Source: Bdellovibrionales bacterium (GTDB taxonomy: Bacteria; Bdellovibrionota; Bdellovibrionia; Bdellovibrionales; JAGQZY01). Taken from it: a DNA stretch of 64,000 nucleotides. Shown piece by piece: positions 53,097 to 61,169 of the stretch. The DNA lies in the NCBI GenBank assembly GCA_019750295.1, contig JAIEOS010000008.1, positions 178,798 through 242,797 on the forward strand, read 5' to 3'. The translations under genes were made by a program, and so were the position numbers. Below the pieces are notes generated by a model. It saw only the letters and a list, made by a program, of their open reading frames with translations, searched no databases and was not told the origin of the DNA. Every line of letters starts with the position of its first letter. Position 1 is the stretch's first letter.

Positions 53097-53140
53097 ACTT
53101 CGGTTTATTCAATCTCATTTGAGGTCGAAAAAACCGAAGT
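53097..53140. promoter_or_regulatory. Inverted-repeat operator of the four-gene operon
   Basis: ACTTCGGTTT (53097-53106) and AAACCGAAGT (53131-53140) are perfect 10-bp inverted copies 24 bases apart, ending 22 bases before the operon start at 53075. Further TTCGGTTT/AAACCG half-sites occur at 53276-53283 and 53290-53295. A dimeric XRE protein is the expected binder, most simply the XRE-ImmA protein of the operon. Confidence 0.6.
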
Positions 53141-53426
53141 GTCAAGAGTCCCACCCCAAGATTTTCATGACTCTACGGGCAACACAGCGATTCGCAGCGC
53201 ATTAAGTGCTTAGAGTAAGGGCTTAACGTTAAGCCCCTGAAATTGACCGAATTTCGGATACAGCGTAAGATCATCTTCGGTTTTGGCATAAACCGGCCGC
53301 TTGCCAGTAGCGAAGCTGTTTCAGCAATGCCTCGAAGTACGATGTGATTGAACTCTTTAACCTTTTGATCTCGGTTGGAGTTTGGTGGGCAAGTGACAAG
53401 TATCCGCAGAGAGAACGAGGTTTTAG
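53141..53426. other. Intergenic control region with an 18-bp perfect palindrome
   Basis: With the operator above, a 351-base gap (53076-53426) separates the minus-strand operon from the plus-strand gene at 53427. It holds the perfect palindrome GGGCTTAAC-GTTAAGCCC (53219-53236), CCGAA-T-TTCGG (53247-53257) and CGGTTT/AAACCG (53278-53295). Promoters for both directions are expected here. No gene is seen. Confidence 0.5.
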
Positions 53427-54593
53427 ATGAAGTCATCAATCGATGTCCATTCGGTCGCTTATGTAAAGCGCAACGCCAAAAGAATTAAAAAAGAAAAACA
53501 AGTTTCGCATCACGAGGCTCTTGATCTTGCCGCTAAAGCAGTTGGAGCTGCCAACTGGAAGCACTTTCTCCGCGCTGGCAATGAGATTCCAAGGGCGATC
53601 GCCGTGACTACTCAAAGGGCTCCTAAGCCGCTGACTGTTGCATTCAATGTCATGTTCGGCGGGCGACGAGTTCGACCGAATGTCAAAATGCCGATTGCGA
53701 GTCACAAAGAGATCGGTGCGCTACTGGATGAGGTCTTAGCCCACACGCGCTTACGAAAAAGCGTTCACAAACTCATCGACTCGGTCCGATGCGAATTAGA
53801 CGATTGGGTTCAGCACGAGTATCCCACACATGCAGAAATGTCTGATGAGGATTTTCGCGAGATGTATTACGCCCACAAAACAAAAGTGCCGCTCAAAAAA
53901 ACGATCTCAAGAGAAGAAGCTGACCAACTCATCGAAAAACTTGGTGCAGCGAGACTGACACTTTCATTTTACCCGGAGTGTCCGCCGTTGGAGAAGATGC
54001 TCAAAAAGATTGATCTCACGATCTCGGGGCTTTCAAAGTGGTCTGGCGTGGTCACAATAGCTGACAAGCAAGCCAAGCAACTCAAACGGGGCACCGTCAT
54101 TCGCGTAAAGCCGCTTCAGATTGATGCCGTTGTCATCAAGGAAGACATTACCAATGACACCGTGGAATTCTATTCTGACAGTGGGCCCGGTGTTTGCGTC
54201 CGCGATGAAGTGAAGGTCTATCGTCAACAGCCAGGATCTACGCGACTCCCGATGCGATTGACTCTGCCGTATGGGAAGTGGATTTGTGAAGATGGATCAG
54301 AGGTTTTATTCAATCGCGATTACAAACCGATTTGGGCTAAACTGCCGAATGGCGAGGTGAAGGACATCGAGCCAAATACTTGGGTCAAAAACAAAGACTG
54401 CATCTATTTCTTTGATGATTCAAACCCGCCTTGGGCCAAGAAGAAAACTCGTGAGATGTGTTTTGGGGTTTTGGTTGAATGGGGTGTGGCAGATCGTATT
54501 CCTAAAGCCCTTGCTGAATACTATGAACTTGTTAGGACTGGAATTAAGCCAAAACCTACTGAAGTAAAATTTAAATTCCCATTTGCTGTTTGA
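53427..54593 (+). CDS. Accessory protein, possibly DUF5623-like
   Basis: The 388-residue product begins SSIDVHSVAYVKRNAKRIKK and contains HHEALDLAAKAVGAANWKHF, a helix pair seen at the N-terminus of a group of plasmid and element proteins (DUF5623-like, recalled, not verified). The middle has a helical section; the C-terminal half has strands ending LVEWGVADRIPKAL. No catalytic motif is seen. It has a GAGG ribosome binding site and stands alone on the plus strand between two minus-strand operons. Confidence 0.55.
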   Translation: MKSSIDVHSVAYVKRNAKRIKKEKQVSHHEALDLAAKAVGAANWKHFLRAGNEIPRAIAVTTQRAPKPLTVAFNVMFGGRRVRPNVKMPIASHKEIGALLDEVLAHTRLRKSVHKLIDSVRCELDDWVQHEYPTHAEMSDEDFREMYYAHKTKVPLKKTISREEADQLIEKLGAARLTLSFYPECPPLEKMLKKIDLTISGLSKWSGVVTIADKQAKQLKRGTVIRVKPLQIDAVVIKEDITNDTVEFYSDSGPGVCVRDEVKVYRQQPGSTRLPMRLTLPYGKWICEDGSEVLFNRDYKPIWAKLPNGEVKDIEPNTWVKNKDCIYFFDDSNPPWAKKKTREMCFGVLVEWGVADRIPKALAEYYELVRTGIKPKPTEVKFKFPFAV

Positions 54594-54627
54594 GGCAATG
54601 ATTTTAGGGCCCCGCAAATGTGGGGCT

Positions 54628-55224
54628 CTACTTCAACTTATATATTTTGAAATGTTCGACCAATGATTTTTCAATAAGTTCGGAAGCTCTGCCTTTGGGA
54701 AGTTTTTCGGCAAAGGCGCGACCCGGATGAAGCATATCCCAGTCAGATCGAGCTTGCTTGAGTCGTCCGCCTCCTGGGTGGTGAATGCCAAAGCCTGAAA
54801 TAAATTTGTTCCAGATAGGTTTGTAATGATCGATGAGAATAGCTTCGGCTGCGTTCGTAAACTCTGGAACAACAAGAAGCCATCGACATTCAAAATCTTT
54901 TAGATTGAGTGTCGGAGAGGCCGCTATTGTTTTTGCATGTTCGCGTAACCGCTTAGTTACGAAATTCGAAGATGCTTTCTTAGGATCGCCACCACCTTTT
55001 CGTCCACCAGGCACTACGGCCTTCCCAACATATATCGGATACTTTTTTGATTTTGCTAGGGGCGAATAGGCTTTATGATTACCAACGTAGTAGAGCGCAT
55101 ATACGCCGCATCCAACATCAACGTTTGCCGGCGGGAGCTCTAGAAGCTGTTGCTTCTCGAAGGTCGAGACAAGTAGGTCGCGGACATTTTCTTTGAAGGG
55201 ATTAAAAATTTTAGCTTTTGCCAC
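54628..55224 (-). CDS. Eco29kI-like GIY-YIG restriction endonuclease
   Basis: The 198-residue protein has GVYALYYVG (40-48) and YPIYVGKA (62-69) of the GIY-YIG fold. Arg92 and His96 lie in TKRLREHAKT, Glu127 in NAAEAILIDH and Asn139 in KPIWNK. It also has the HHPGGGRLKQARSDWDMLHP (148-167) stretch characteristic of the Eco29kI group. The Arg-x3-His and Glu-to-Asn (12) spacings are those of the Eco29kI active site. Eco29kI cuts CCGCGG; whether this enzyme does is unknown. Start GTG 55224. It lies 30 bases downstream of the methyltransferase on the same strand. Confidence 0.88.
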   Translation of the reverse strand: MAKAKIFNPFKENVRDLLVSTFEKQQLLELPPANVDVGCGVYALYYVGNHKAYSPLAKSKKYPIYVGKAVVPGGRKGGGDPKKASSNFVTKRLREHAKTIAASPTLNLKDFECRWLLVVPEFTNAAEAILIDHYKPIWNKFISGFGIHHPGGGRLKQARSDWDMLHPGRAFAEKLPKGRASELIEKSLVEHFKIYKLK

Positions 55225-55254
55225 CCTAACATTGTGGCATCACAGCAAAAACCT

Positions 55255-56478
55255 CTAAAGGCCCAAATCCAATTGATCTGAACTTCTCGACCTGTTCTCT
55301 ACGTTCGACTGGCGCGAGCGAGTCGCGAGGTCCTTCTTCATCTTGGATAAAAGTATTGAAGCCAGCCTTACTGGTACAGCGTTGCCAATCTGTCTCATGG
55401 CCTCTGATCGTGAGCCAAAAAAGAAATAGTCATCTGGGAAGGTTTGCATACGAGCAGCTTCTCGAACTGAAAAATAACGAACGGAGCCATCTTCGTGAAG
55501 AACCATGTTCTCACCACCTGGACAGCCATGCACTCCGGCTTTCAAAGTTTTCGCGGGCTGATCAATGTGGCTACCTGTATGTCCTGGATAAACACGCGCA
55601 CCAGGAATGCCGATGTGATTTTGAAATTCAGAATGTTCTTTGCCGTCTTTAGGAGTGGGCAGACCGATCAGCGCATCTCGAACGGTCATATAGGGCTGAA
55701 GCAGTGGTTTAGACTGAGCAAGAGCCTTCAGTCTTCTCTCAAGTTCCTTGGGCGCAGTTCGCTTTTTCAGTCCGTGTTTTTGAAAGTAGGCTCCGGTGAT
55801 ATATTTGTCATAAAGAAGCGCATCTGCACCATGTGTTGCAAGCGGGAACTCGAATTGAAAGCCAAGATCAGAGCGTATACCGACGATGAAAAATCGCTCC
55901 CGACTTTGAGGAACTCCGAAATCAACGGCGTTTAATAGCGAACTCACAACATTGTATGACTTCTTCGGAGACTTAGAACTCAGTTTTCTCAGGCGAGGAA
56001 GTTGCTTTTGCCAATCATCATCATTGAGTGGACAGCCTTCGATATGTTCGAGCTGCAAATGAACATACTCAACATAGTCTTTGAATCTGTTAGACGTGAT
56101 ACCCTTAACATTCTCAATCAAAAAAGCCTTGGGTTTAGTTTTTGATAAAACGCGCAGGTATTCCGGGAAGAGATCACGAACGTCTTCATGTCCATTTTTC
56201 TTGCCGCCGATTGAAAAGGGCTGACACGGAGGACCTCCAACTAAAACATCGAAGGCTTCAGGAATCTGATCTACGTTAAAAACTCTGATGTCGGTTTCGA
56301 GAATACGATTTGGTGCGAGTCCAAAGGAACTTTGAGAATTTCGGCGTAGCGTCTCGCAGGAGTTCTTCTCCCACTCCAAGAATAAAATTGGCGAGATCCC
56401 AGCCTGGTGAGCACCAAGTGCAAGGCCGCCACCGCCAGCGAATAGTTCGACTGATTTTAGACTTTTAATTTTTGCCAC
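55255..56478 (-). CDS. C5-cytosine DNA methyltransferase of the R-M pair
   Basis: The ordered Dcm-type motifs are SVELFAGGGGLALG (I, SAM binding), VLVGGPPCQPFSIGGKKNG (IV, catalytic Cys), FLIENVKGI (VI), the SRERFFIVG region (VIII), and a C-terminal target domain ending in SVREAARMQTFPDDY and IGNAVPVRLA (IX-X). GTG 56478 has AGGGGAATC directly in front. An ATG at 56511 would add 11 residues with a weaker site. The protein is 407 residues. It should protect host DNA at the partner nuclease's site. Confidence 0.92.
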   Translation of the reverse strand: MAKIKSLKSVELFAGGGGLALGAHQAGISPILFLEWEKNSCETLRRNSQSSFGLAPNRILETDIRVFNVDQIPEAFDVLVGGPPCQPFSIGGKKNGHEDVRDLFPEYLRVLSKTKPKAFLIENVKGITSNRFKDYVEYVHLQLEHIEGCPLNDDDWQKQLPRLRKLSSKSPKKSYNVVSSLLNAVDFGVPQSRERFFIVGIRSDLGFQFEFPLATHGADALLYDKYITGAYFQKHGLKKRTAPKELERRLKALAQSKPLLQPYMTVRDALIGLPTPKDGKEHSEFQNHIGIPGARVYPGHTGSHIDQPAKTLKAGVHGCPGGENMVLHEDGSVRYFSVREAARMQTFPDDYFFFGSRSEAMRQIGNAVPVRLASILLSKMKKDLATRSRQSNVENRSRSSDQLDLGL

Positions 56479-56567
56479 GATTCCCCTAAAGCTGATTAGA
56501 GATGAGACCATGATGCGTTATATGGGTCAACAATTGGGACCCCCCATCGAATTCGATTTGTTGGGCG

Positions 56568-57128
56568 CTACCCCTTGAATCTTTTGAGAATTTTGTAGAT
56601 GGCAGGGCGGCTCCAACCGTTGCATTTGTTCTTTGATTTTACTCCGGACGAGTTCAGTGCCTTTGCAATTTCACCGTAACTTGCGCCTGCCACTTTCATG
56701 GCAGCCATCCTTTTGATTGTCCGCAGTTCGGATTCACATCGGACAACCTGCCCATGAATTAGGCGTTCGCCAAAGGCGAGCTGACCCTTGTTGCAGCGCA
56801 GTTCTTTTCGGGCCTGGATCTCGAAGCCGAGATCGGCCAATGCCGTACCAACTGTTGATCGTGAACATCCCCTTTCGCGGGCAATTTGATTCATCGACTT
56901 ACCCAGAACCATATACTGCTCATGGAGGTAGTCCTTGTCGAAATGACGAAAAAATGTGAGCTTATCGGTAGTTAAGCTTAGGGCAATGCTGGGGGCGATG
57001 GGCGAACCTAGCGTCGGATGGCCCGAGCCAATTTTTTCGAGATACAGCCCCGATTCAGGGGAAACAAGAATAGAAAAATAAAAACAAACAGATACGAAGC
57101 AGAAGGCTTCTCTGATCACTTTGCTCAA
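56568..57128 (-). CDS. HTH protein beside the R-M genes, recombinase-like C-terminus
   Basis: Residues 62-105 (DKDYLHEQYMVLGKSMNQIA, RERGCSRSTVGTALADLG) form an HTH of the kind found in homing-element proteins. The C-terminus (KVAGASYGEIAKALNSSGVK and SRPAIYKILKR) matches the recombinase-domain pattern. The only full-length start is TTG 57128; the first ATG is internal (56912), and residues 1-55 look unlike a folded domain. The gene may be 5'-truncated or start at a non-standard codon. Its place upstream of the methyltransferase would suit a controller, but no C-protein signature is seen. Confidence 0.5.
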   Translation of the reverse strand: MSKVIREAFCFVSVCFYFSILVSPESGLYLEKIGSGHPTLGSPIAPSIALSLTTDKLTFFRHFDKDYLHEQYMVLGKSMNQIARERGCSRSTVGTALADLGFEIQARKELRCNKGQLAFGERLIHGQVVRCESELRTIKRMAAMKVAGASYGEIAKALNSSGVKSKNKCNGWSRPAIYKILKRFKG

Positions 57129-57167
57129 ATCACGTTAAATCACGCGAAATAATGGCATTTGTAGTGA

Positions 57168-57224
57168 TGATGTCGTTGTCGATAACTACACGGCCAACGA
57201 CAACTACAAAGACTGACGACATCA
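57168..57224. other. Nested inverted repeats between two operons
   Basis: TGATGTCGT (57168-57176) pairs with ACGACATCA (57216-57224). Inside, GTTGTCG (57175-57181) pairs with CGACAAC (57198-57204). The structure covers the stop region of the HEPN-motif gene at 57222 and could end its transcript. Direct repeats AAATCACG at 57127 and 57137 flank the next gene's TTG start. Confidence 0.5.
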
Positions 57225-58598
57225 CTTTGGTGGCGATTTCCTATTTTGATATAGGTACTTCGTTTGGCCTCCACCAAGAAGAGTTTCGCCCCAGTTAATA
57301 ACTGGACCTTCATATTCTAGGACTGCAAGTAACAATCTGTTGGTGAGGGTGTAAATTCGCATTTCGGTATAATAAACCTCGCGCCATGAATCGCCCTGCT
57401 TGCGAACACTTTCTTCGAGCAAACCTCCTCGATGGAGAAAATCATTTCTTGTGGCAATAGCATCGGCATCCTCATCTGAGATTTCGATATCAAACTGCTT
57501 GAATGGCAAAGTAAGCTTTGCTTTATTTGTTGGAGAGTTTAATTCGTTGATTCTTTTTTTGAAAATTTCTTTTGAGTCTCCAGTTAATGCCGTTCCTTGC
57601 TGCTCCAAAAGATTGTTTAAGGCATCTCGAAGTTGCTTCCATGAGTTTTTGTCTTCAAGGGGTTTGGGAGAGGAACTCTTATATTTTTCAGAAATGCAAC
57701 TGGTCAAGCTTTCCAGAGCGACAGAGAGCAAAGCTCCGCGCATTTCCACAGGAGCGGGATGAAATGTAAGTAGATACTCAATCGGGACTAGCAAATCCTG
57801 CCAGTTAAGTAAGTTAGTCCAAACCAAAGACAGAACTTCATCATCCAGATGCCGCATTAATGGAGGAATTGAAATCGCTCTCTTGGCCGTTGCCCAATGT
57901 CCCCATGACGAGGGGATAGGCGTATAAGAGTTTGCAATCCTGTTTCTTCCAGAATACCACCAGGCTTCGTGAACAGTTTTTCCATCCGATGACAGTGCCA
58001 TTTCACAGGAGTGTTGCTCTAAGCTTATTCCAAGAAGGTAAGAGAATAACACTCTTGTTGTTCCACTGAATTTTTGAAATTGATCAAAAGATACTCCATT
58101 CGGCGCATCAAAAACTAAAATATGATTTTCTGGTAAGCAGTAGAGATTAAATTCGAGGTCGTTGTACCGGAGTGGTAGCCAAAGGCTTCCTTCATAACCA
58201 GAAGTGTCTTTTATAAAATGTGGAAACAGCAGATCGGGCTTCTTATCGAGATAGATTACTGATCTGTATCGAACGTTTCCCTGATTTGAAGGTGTGCCAT
58301 TTTTTTTGAGATGAATATGCGTACAAGTGCCTTGTAGATCACCCCCAGAATAAGAGGTCCAAAATGCCTTTCGGAGAAGAATGGCTCCGATGCTTGAGTG
58401 TAATTCGATATCCTGTGATTGTACTTTTTTGTTGGGCATTTTGCTGACTGTCGTTTTCCATTTAACTTCATCTTGTTCAATGAAAAATGAGGTTCCTGAA
58501 AATTCACCGGATACTCCAGTCAAAGTCTGACCAGATAAATCTGGAATCAAAGAGATAATTTCGTTTTCATTTATGTTCAGAGTTCGAGTTGCAGACAT
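57222..58598 (-). CDS. HEPN-motif protein, ApeA-like C-terminus
   Basis: ATG 58598 (GGAGAATAAA upstream) gives 458 residues. The N-terminal 250 residues are beta-rich (SGQTLTGVSGEFSGTSFFIE, TCTHIHLKKNGTPSNQGN), recalling the N-terminal domain of ApeA-type anti-phage proteins. The C-terminal 170 residues are helical with IATRNDFLHRGGL (Arg384-Asn385-x3-His389), a canonical HEPN motif. HEPN proteins of this layout cleave tRNA or other RNA on infection. It is the last of three genes behind two nuclease genes, 40 bases from the previous stop. Assignment to ApeA itself is not certain. Confidence 0.65.
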   Translation of the reverse strand: MSATRTLNINENEIISLIPDLSGQTLTGVSGEFSGTSFFIEQDEVKWKTTVSKMPNKKVQSQDIELHSSIGAILLRKAFWTSYSGGDLQGTCTHIHLKKNGTPSNQGNVRYRSVIYLDKKPDLLFPHFIKDTSGYEGSLWLPLRYNDLEFNLYCLPENHILVFDAPNGVSFDQFQKFSGTTRVLFSYLLGISLEQHSCEMALSSDGKTVHEAWWYSGRNRIANSYTPIPSSWGHWATAKRAISIPPLMRHLDDEVLSLVWTNLLNWQDLLVPIEYLLTFHPAPVEMRGALLSVALESLTSCISEKYKSSSPKPLEDKNSWKQLRDALNNLLEQQGTALTGDSKEIFKKRINELNSPTNKAKLTLPFKQFDIEISDEDADAIATRNDFLHRGGLLEESVRKQGDSWREVYYTEMRIYTLTNRLLLAVLEYEGPVINWGETLLGGGQTKYLYQNRKSPPK

Positions 58599-58638
58599 TT
58601 TATTCTCCAAAAAAGCAGCGTTAGAAGTGAATATACAT

Positions 58639-59421
58639 TTAATAACGACGACGTGAGTAGCCTGACCTGATCGCAAAATTCATCATCATTAGAGGATCTC
58701 GTTGAGCCCTTTCCTTCATTACTTTCAACCGCCATTCATGGGCTTCAATCTTTCCAGTATAGCTCCGCATTAATCGATCAAAACTTAGATTGGACTCCGA
58801 ATCGGCTCGTAAAGATTCAAGAAGTGCCTTGCGCTCGACTCTGAAGCCGTACTTTTTCCCCTCTGGCGTATCGGGTAGCAGTCCCCATAAGGTATCCTCG
58901 CCGAAATCAAAGAAAACCACTACGCCTCGTTTGCCCCAGTCATCCAACAATGCTCCTCGACCTGGTGATTCTCGCAGGTCGTCCATCCCATCGATACTTG
59001 GCGCAAACAATACCCCATCGAAAAATTTGTCTTTGTCTCGGGACCGCCTGGTACCATCGACAATCCAAATCATTTTCTTATAGAAGGCTTCACGAGCCTG
59101 GCGTTCTTCTGGCCTGATGTGTGAATGTTGGAACTCGATCACATAGCCTTGATCGGTCTTAACATCCGCAATATGCTTCTCGCCATCTTCAGCGCGATGA
59201 ACGAACTCTTGCCATTCTTTTGGAAAATGTCCTTTCCAGTTCCGATGCCATTCGGTTTCGTTCTCCCACCAAGAATCACAGATACGTTTTCCCAGATGAG
59301 CCCAATGCCAAATTTTAATTTCTCCACACTTGGCAACAACTGGCCGTCCACAGCCAGGGCACTCACCCGAAAGATCAGGCTTTGCGTCTTCGCGTTGCCC
59401 TTGGACCAGCGCATATTTCAT
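58639..59421 (-). CDS. CoiA-like nuclease with zinc finger
   Basis: The 260-residue protein starts with a CoiA-type zinc module: GECPGCGRPVVAKCGEIKIW with HWAHLG (Cys21, Cys24, His39, His42). A helix TEWHRNWKGHFP and a PD-(D/E)XK-like core HIADVKTDQGYVIEFQHS (Asp86, Glu96, Gln98) with HIRPEERQAREAFYKKM follow. CoiA-family proteins act on DNA in competence and in mobile elements. It overlaps the upstream nuclease gene by four bases. Two nucleases plus a HEPN protein in one operon suggest nucleic-acid attack. Confidence 0.8.
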   Translation of the reverse strand: MKYALVQGQREDAKPDLSGECPGCGRPVVAKCGEIKIWHWAHLGKRICDSWWENETEWHRNWKGHFPKEWQEFVHRAEDGEKHIADVKTDQGYVIEFQHSHIRPEERQAREAFYKKMIWIVDGTRRSRDKDKFFDGVLFAPSIDGMDDLRESPGRGALLDDWGKRGVVVFFDFGEDTLWGLLPDTPEGKKYGFRVERKALLESLRADSESNLSFDRLMRSYTGKIEAHEWRLKVMKERAQRDPLMMMNFAIRSGYSRRRY

Positions 59422-60650
59422 GTCGGCACCTCATAGACCTGAACCGTAAGAAACAGCTCGCGATTTTTGTCGTCTCTGTGGTGCAAAATGTACCGAAATT
59501 CAGTTTCATGTCCCGAGACTTTCCAATCTCGCACATAATTGGGATGCGCATTTACAAGACTAGGAATTTGAGCAAGAACATTTGATAAATCTTTGTTGCG
59601 ATTAAAAAGAAGAATCGCAGCCTTGGTATCTCGCCAAGACAGGTAGCCGAGCAGTTGGTCAATCGTCTCTGTGAAGCCAGCCGCGCCTTTCCAAAACTTG
59701 CACTCGCCAATAAAGATATTTTTGCCTCCATCTTTAATAATGATGTCGGTCTTGCCCTCAAAATTGAAAGTTTCGCCGGTCGCTTGGCCTTCATACTGTC
59801 CATTGAGCTGTACGAGAAAATGTGAACGAAGACTTTCTTCGTCCATGCCTTTGAAGACATGAGGACTTTGCTCGATCACTGTAACCATGTTCTTTGTAAC
59901 AGTGAGAATATGTTCATACTCGTCTAATGGCAAAGTTGGTTCGAGCTTGGCTGCCGCTTGCGTAGAGGCTTGCGGTCTCGGAGCTAGTTTACGTTTTACA
60001 GAAGGAACAGCATAAGTCTTCGGAGCGTCGCCACGCTTTTTGACTGGAAAGCCAAGTGCCGCAGCAACGTCATTATCTTTTTGAAGCTTAGAAAATCTTT
60101 GTTGTAGTCGTGACTGAGCAACATTTTTCAGTTCCGCATTGAATGGTATAAAATCAGATTTCAAATTATTAACGTACTGCCTTACATTGGCAAGGTCTCG
60201 ATCAAAGTTTGATCGTGCTGTTTGAGCATCTGCAGTTCCAAAGGTGTAACGAAAAACTACTTCCCCACTTGCGATTTCCGCTCGTGGCGGATTGAACGTA
60301 AATGTTGATGGCTGAACTTGAAATAACTCCGCTTCGCCAGAAAACGGAACATGAAATGCAATTTCGGTAGCAGAAATTGTCCGTGAACTTCCCATGCGAT
60401 CATCAAAAAAATAATTGTTTCTATCTCCAAGTGATCTTGGATCAGCTTGCACATCATTCGTTTCCGCATAAATTCCAGGCTCATCGAGCTCGATAACATC
60501 GACACCAAACTTATCTGCGAAATGAACAGCCCATTCTTCAAGCTTGGTGTTCATAACTTGTGTCTCGGAAAGTCTGTCAATTTCGGCAATCATTTGTTGC
60601 CTTTGATGCTCGCGGACCGCATGGCTGTCAGCTTTTGAAAATAGAAGCAT
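59418..60650 (-). CDS. PD-(D/E)XK nuclease-like protein
   Basis: The 410-residue product has a helical and strand-mixed N-terminal region of unknown type. A basic, Ala/Pro-rich linker (residues 205-240) follows. The C-terminal restriction-like domain has EESLRSHFLVQLNGQYEG, Asp302 in FEGKTDII, Glu316-x-Lys318 in FIGECKFWKG, and a Gln-x3-Tyr helix (TIDQLLGYLSW). The D...ExK plus QxxxY set is typical of PD-(D/E)XK nucleases. ATG 60650 has GGAGG. It is the first gene of the three-gene operon and faces the XRE gene across the operator at 60736-60767. Confidence 0.75.
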   Translation of the reverse strand: MLLFSKADSHAVREHQRQQMIAEIDRLSETQVMNTKLEEWAVHFADKFGVDVIELDEPGIYAETNDVQADPRSLGDRNNYFFDDRMGSSRTISATEIAFHVPFSGEAELFQVQPSTFTFNPPRAEIASGEVVFRYTFGTADAQTARSNFDRDLANVRQYVNNLKSDFIPFNAELKNVAQSRLQQRFSKLQKDNDVAAALGFPVKKRGDAPKTYAVPSVKRKLAPRPQASTQAAAKLEPTLPLDEYEHILTVTKNMVTVIEQSPHVFKGMDEESLRSHFLVQLNGQYEGQATGETFNFEGKTDIIIKDGGKNIFIGECKFWKGAAGFTETIDQLLGYLSWRDTKAAILLFNRNKDLSNVLAQIPSLVNAHPNYVRDWKVSGHETEFRYILHHRDDKNRELFLTVQVYEVPT

Positions 60651-60735
60651 ATCTCCTCCAACTCAGACTTGTGACTTGTTGCGCCACCAAGTGACTGAAT
60701 TTTTCTCTTGATTAAATCATGCACGGAACATCTAC

Positions 60736-60767
60736 TATAAGCAAGTGTTAGCTAACAACAGCTTATA
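60736..60767. promoter_or_regulatory. 32-base double-palindrome operator between divergent genes
   Basis: The centre TGTTAGCTAACA (60746-60757) is a perfect 12-bp palindrome. It is flanked symmetrically, three bases out on each side, by TATAAGC (60736-60742) and GCTTATA (60761-60767), also inverted copies. TATACT at 60764-60769 may be the minus-10 box of the rightward XRE gene. One XRE repressor site would thus control both the nuclease operon and its own gene. Confidence 0.7.
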
Positions 60768-60788
60768 CTTTTGCGAAAGGACTGACGC

Positions 60789-61169
60789 ATGGGAAATGAA
60801 AGGATAACTGAGACCTTCGCCGGTTTCATAAGAAATTTAAGAATAGCAGCAAACAAAACTATGGGCCAAGTGGCTCGGGAACTAGGTATCACCGTTGTGT
60901 ATTACTCAGAAGTTGAAGCAGGTAAGAAGCCCGCTTTTCCGAATGGTAAAGTGGACTATGGAATCTTGGCAAAGGCTCTTGGAACGGCTGAGAAAAGTTT
61001 GAAGCAAATCGCTGATCTTGATAGGGAAAAACGCCAAATTTTGAAAATGTTTGGGTGTGATTCCGACACCGCTGATTTGGCAGTAGCCTTCGGTCGTCGC
61101 CTTACAAACAACGAGCTTACGGATAAGCAGATTGAAAAGATCCGGAAAATTCTCAACGAGGAGCAGTAA
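60789..61169 (+). CDS. XRE-family regulator paired with ImmA
   Basis: The 126-residue product has a Cro/CI HTH: TFAGFIRNLRIAANKTMGQV, then ARELGITVVYYSEVEAGKKP. The C-terminal helices contain LTNNELTDKQIEKIRKILNE. The stop overlaps the ImmA gene start (TAATG). This is the repressor-protease pair layout of ImmR-ImmA in ICEBs1. It is divergent from the three-gene nuclease operon. Confidence 0.88.
   Translation: MGNERITETFAGFIRNLRIAANKTMGQVARELGITVVYYSEVEAGKKPAFPNGKVDYGILAKALGTAEKSLKQIADLDREKRQILKMFGCDSDTADLAVAFGRRLTNNELTDKQIEKIRKILNEEQ

Noticed and set aside
60651..60735. Toxin-antitoxin pair at the divergent XRE locus
   Set aside because: The partner of the XRE gene has a clear HExxH ImmA motif and the usual zinc ligands, so a repressor-protease pair fits better than a toxin.
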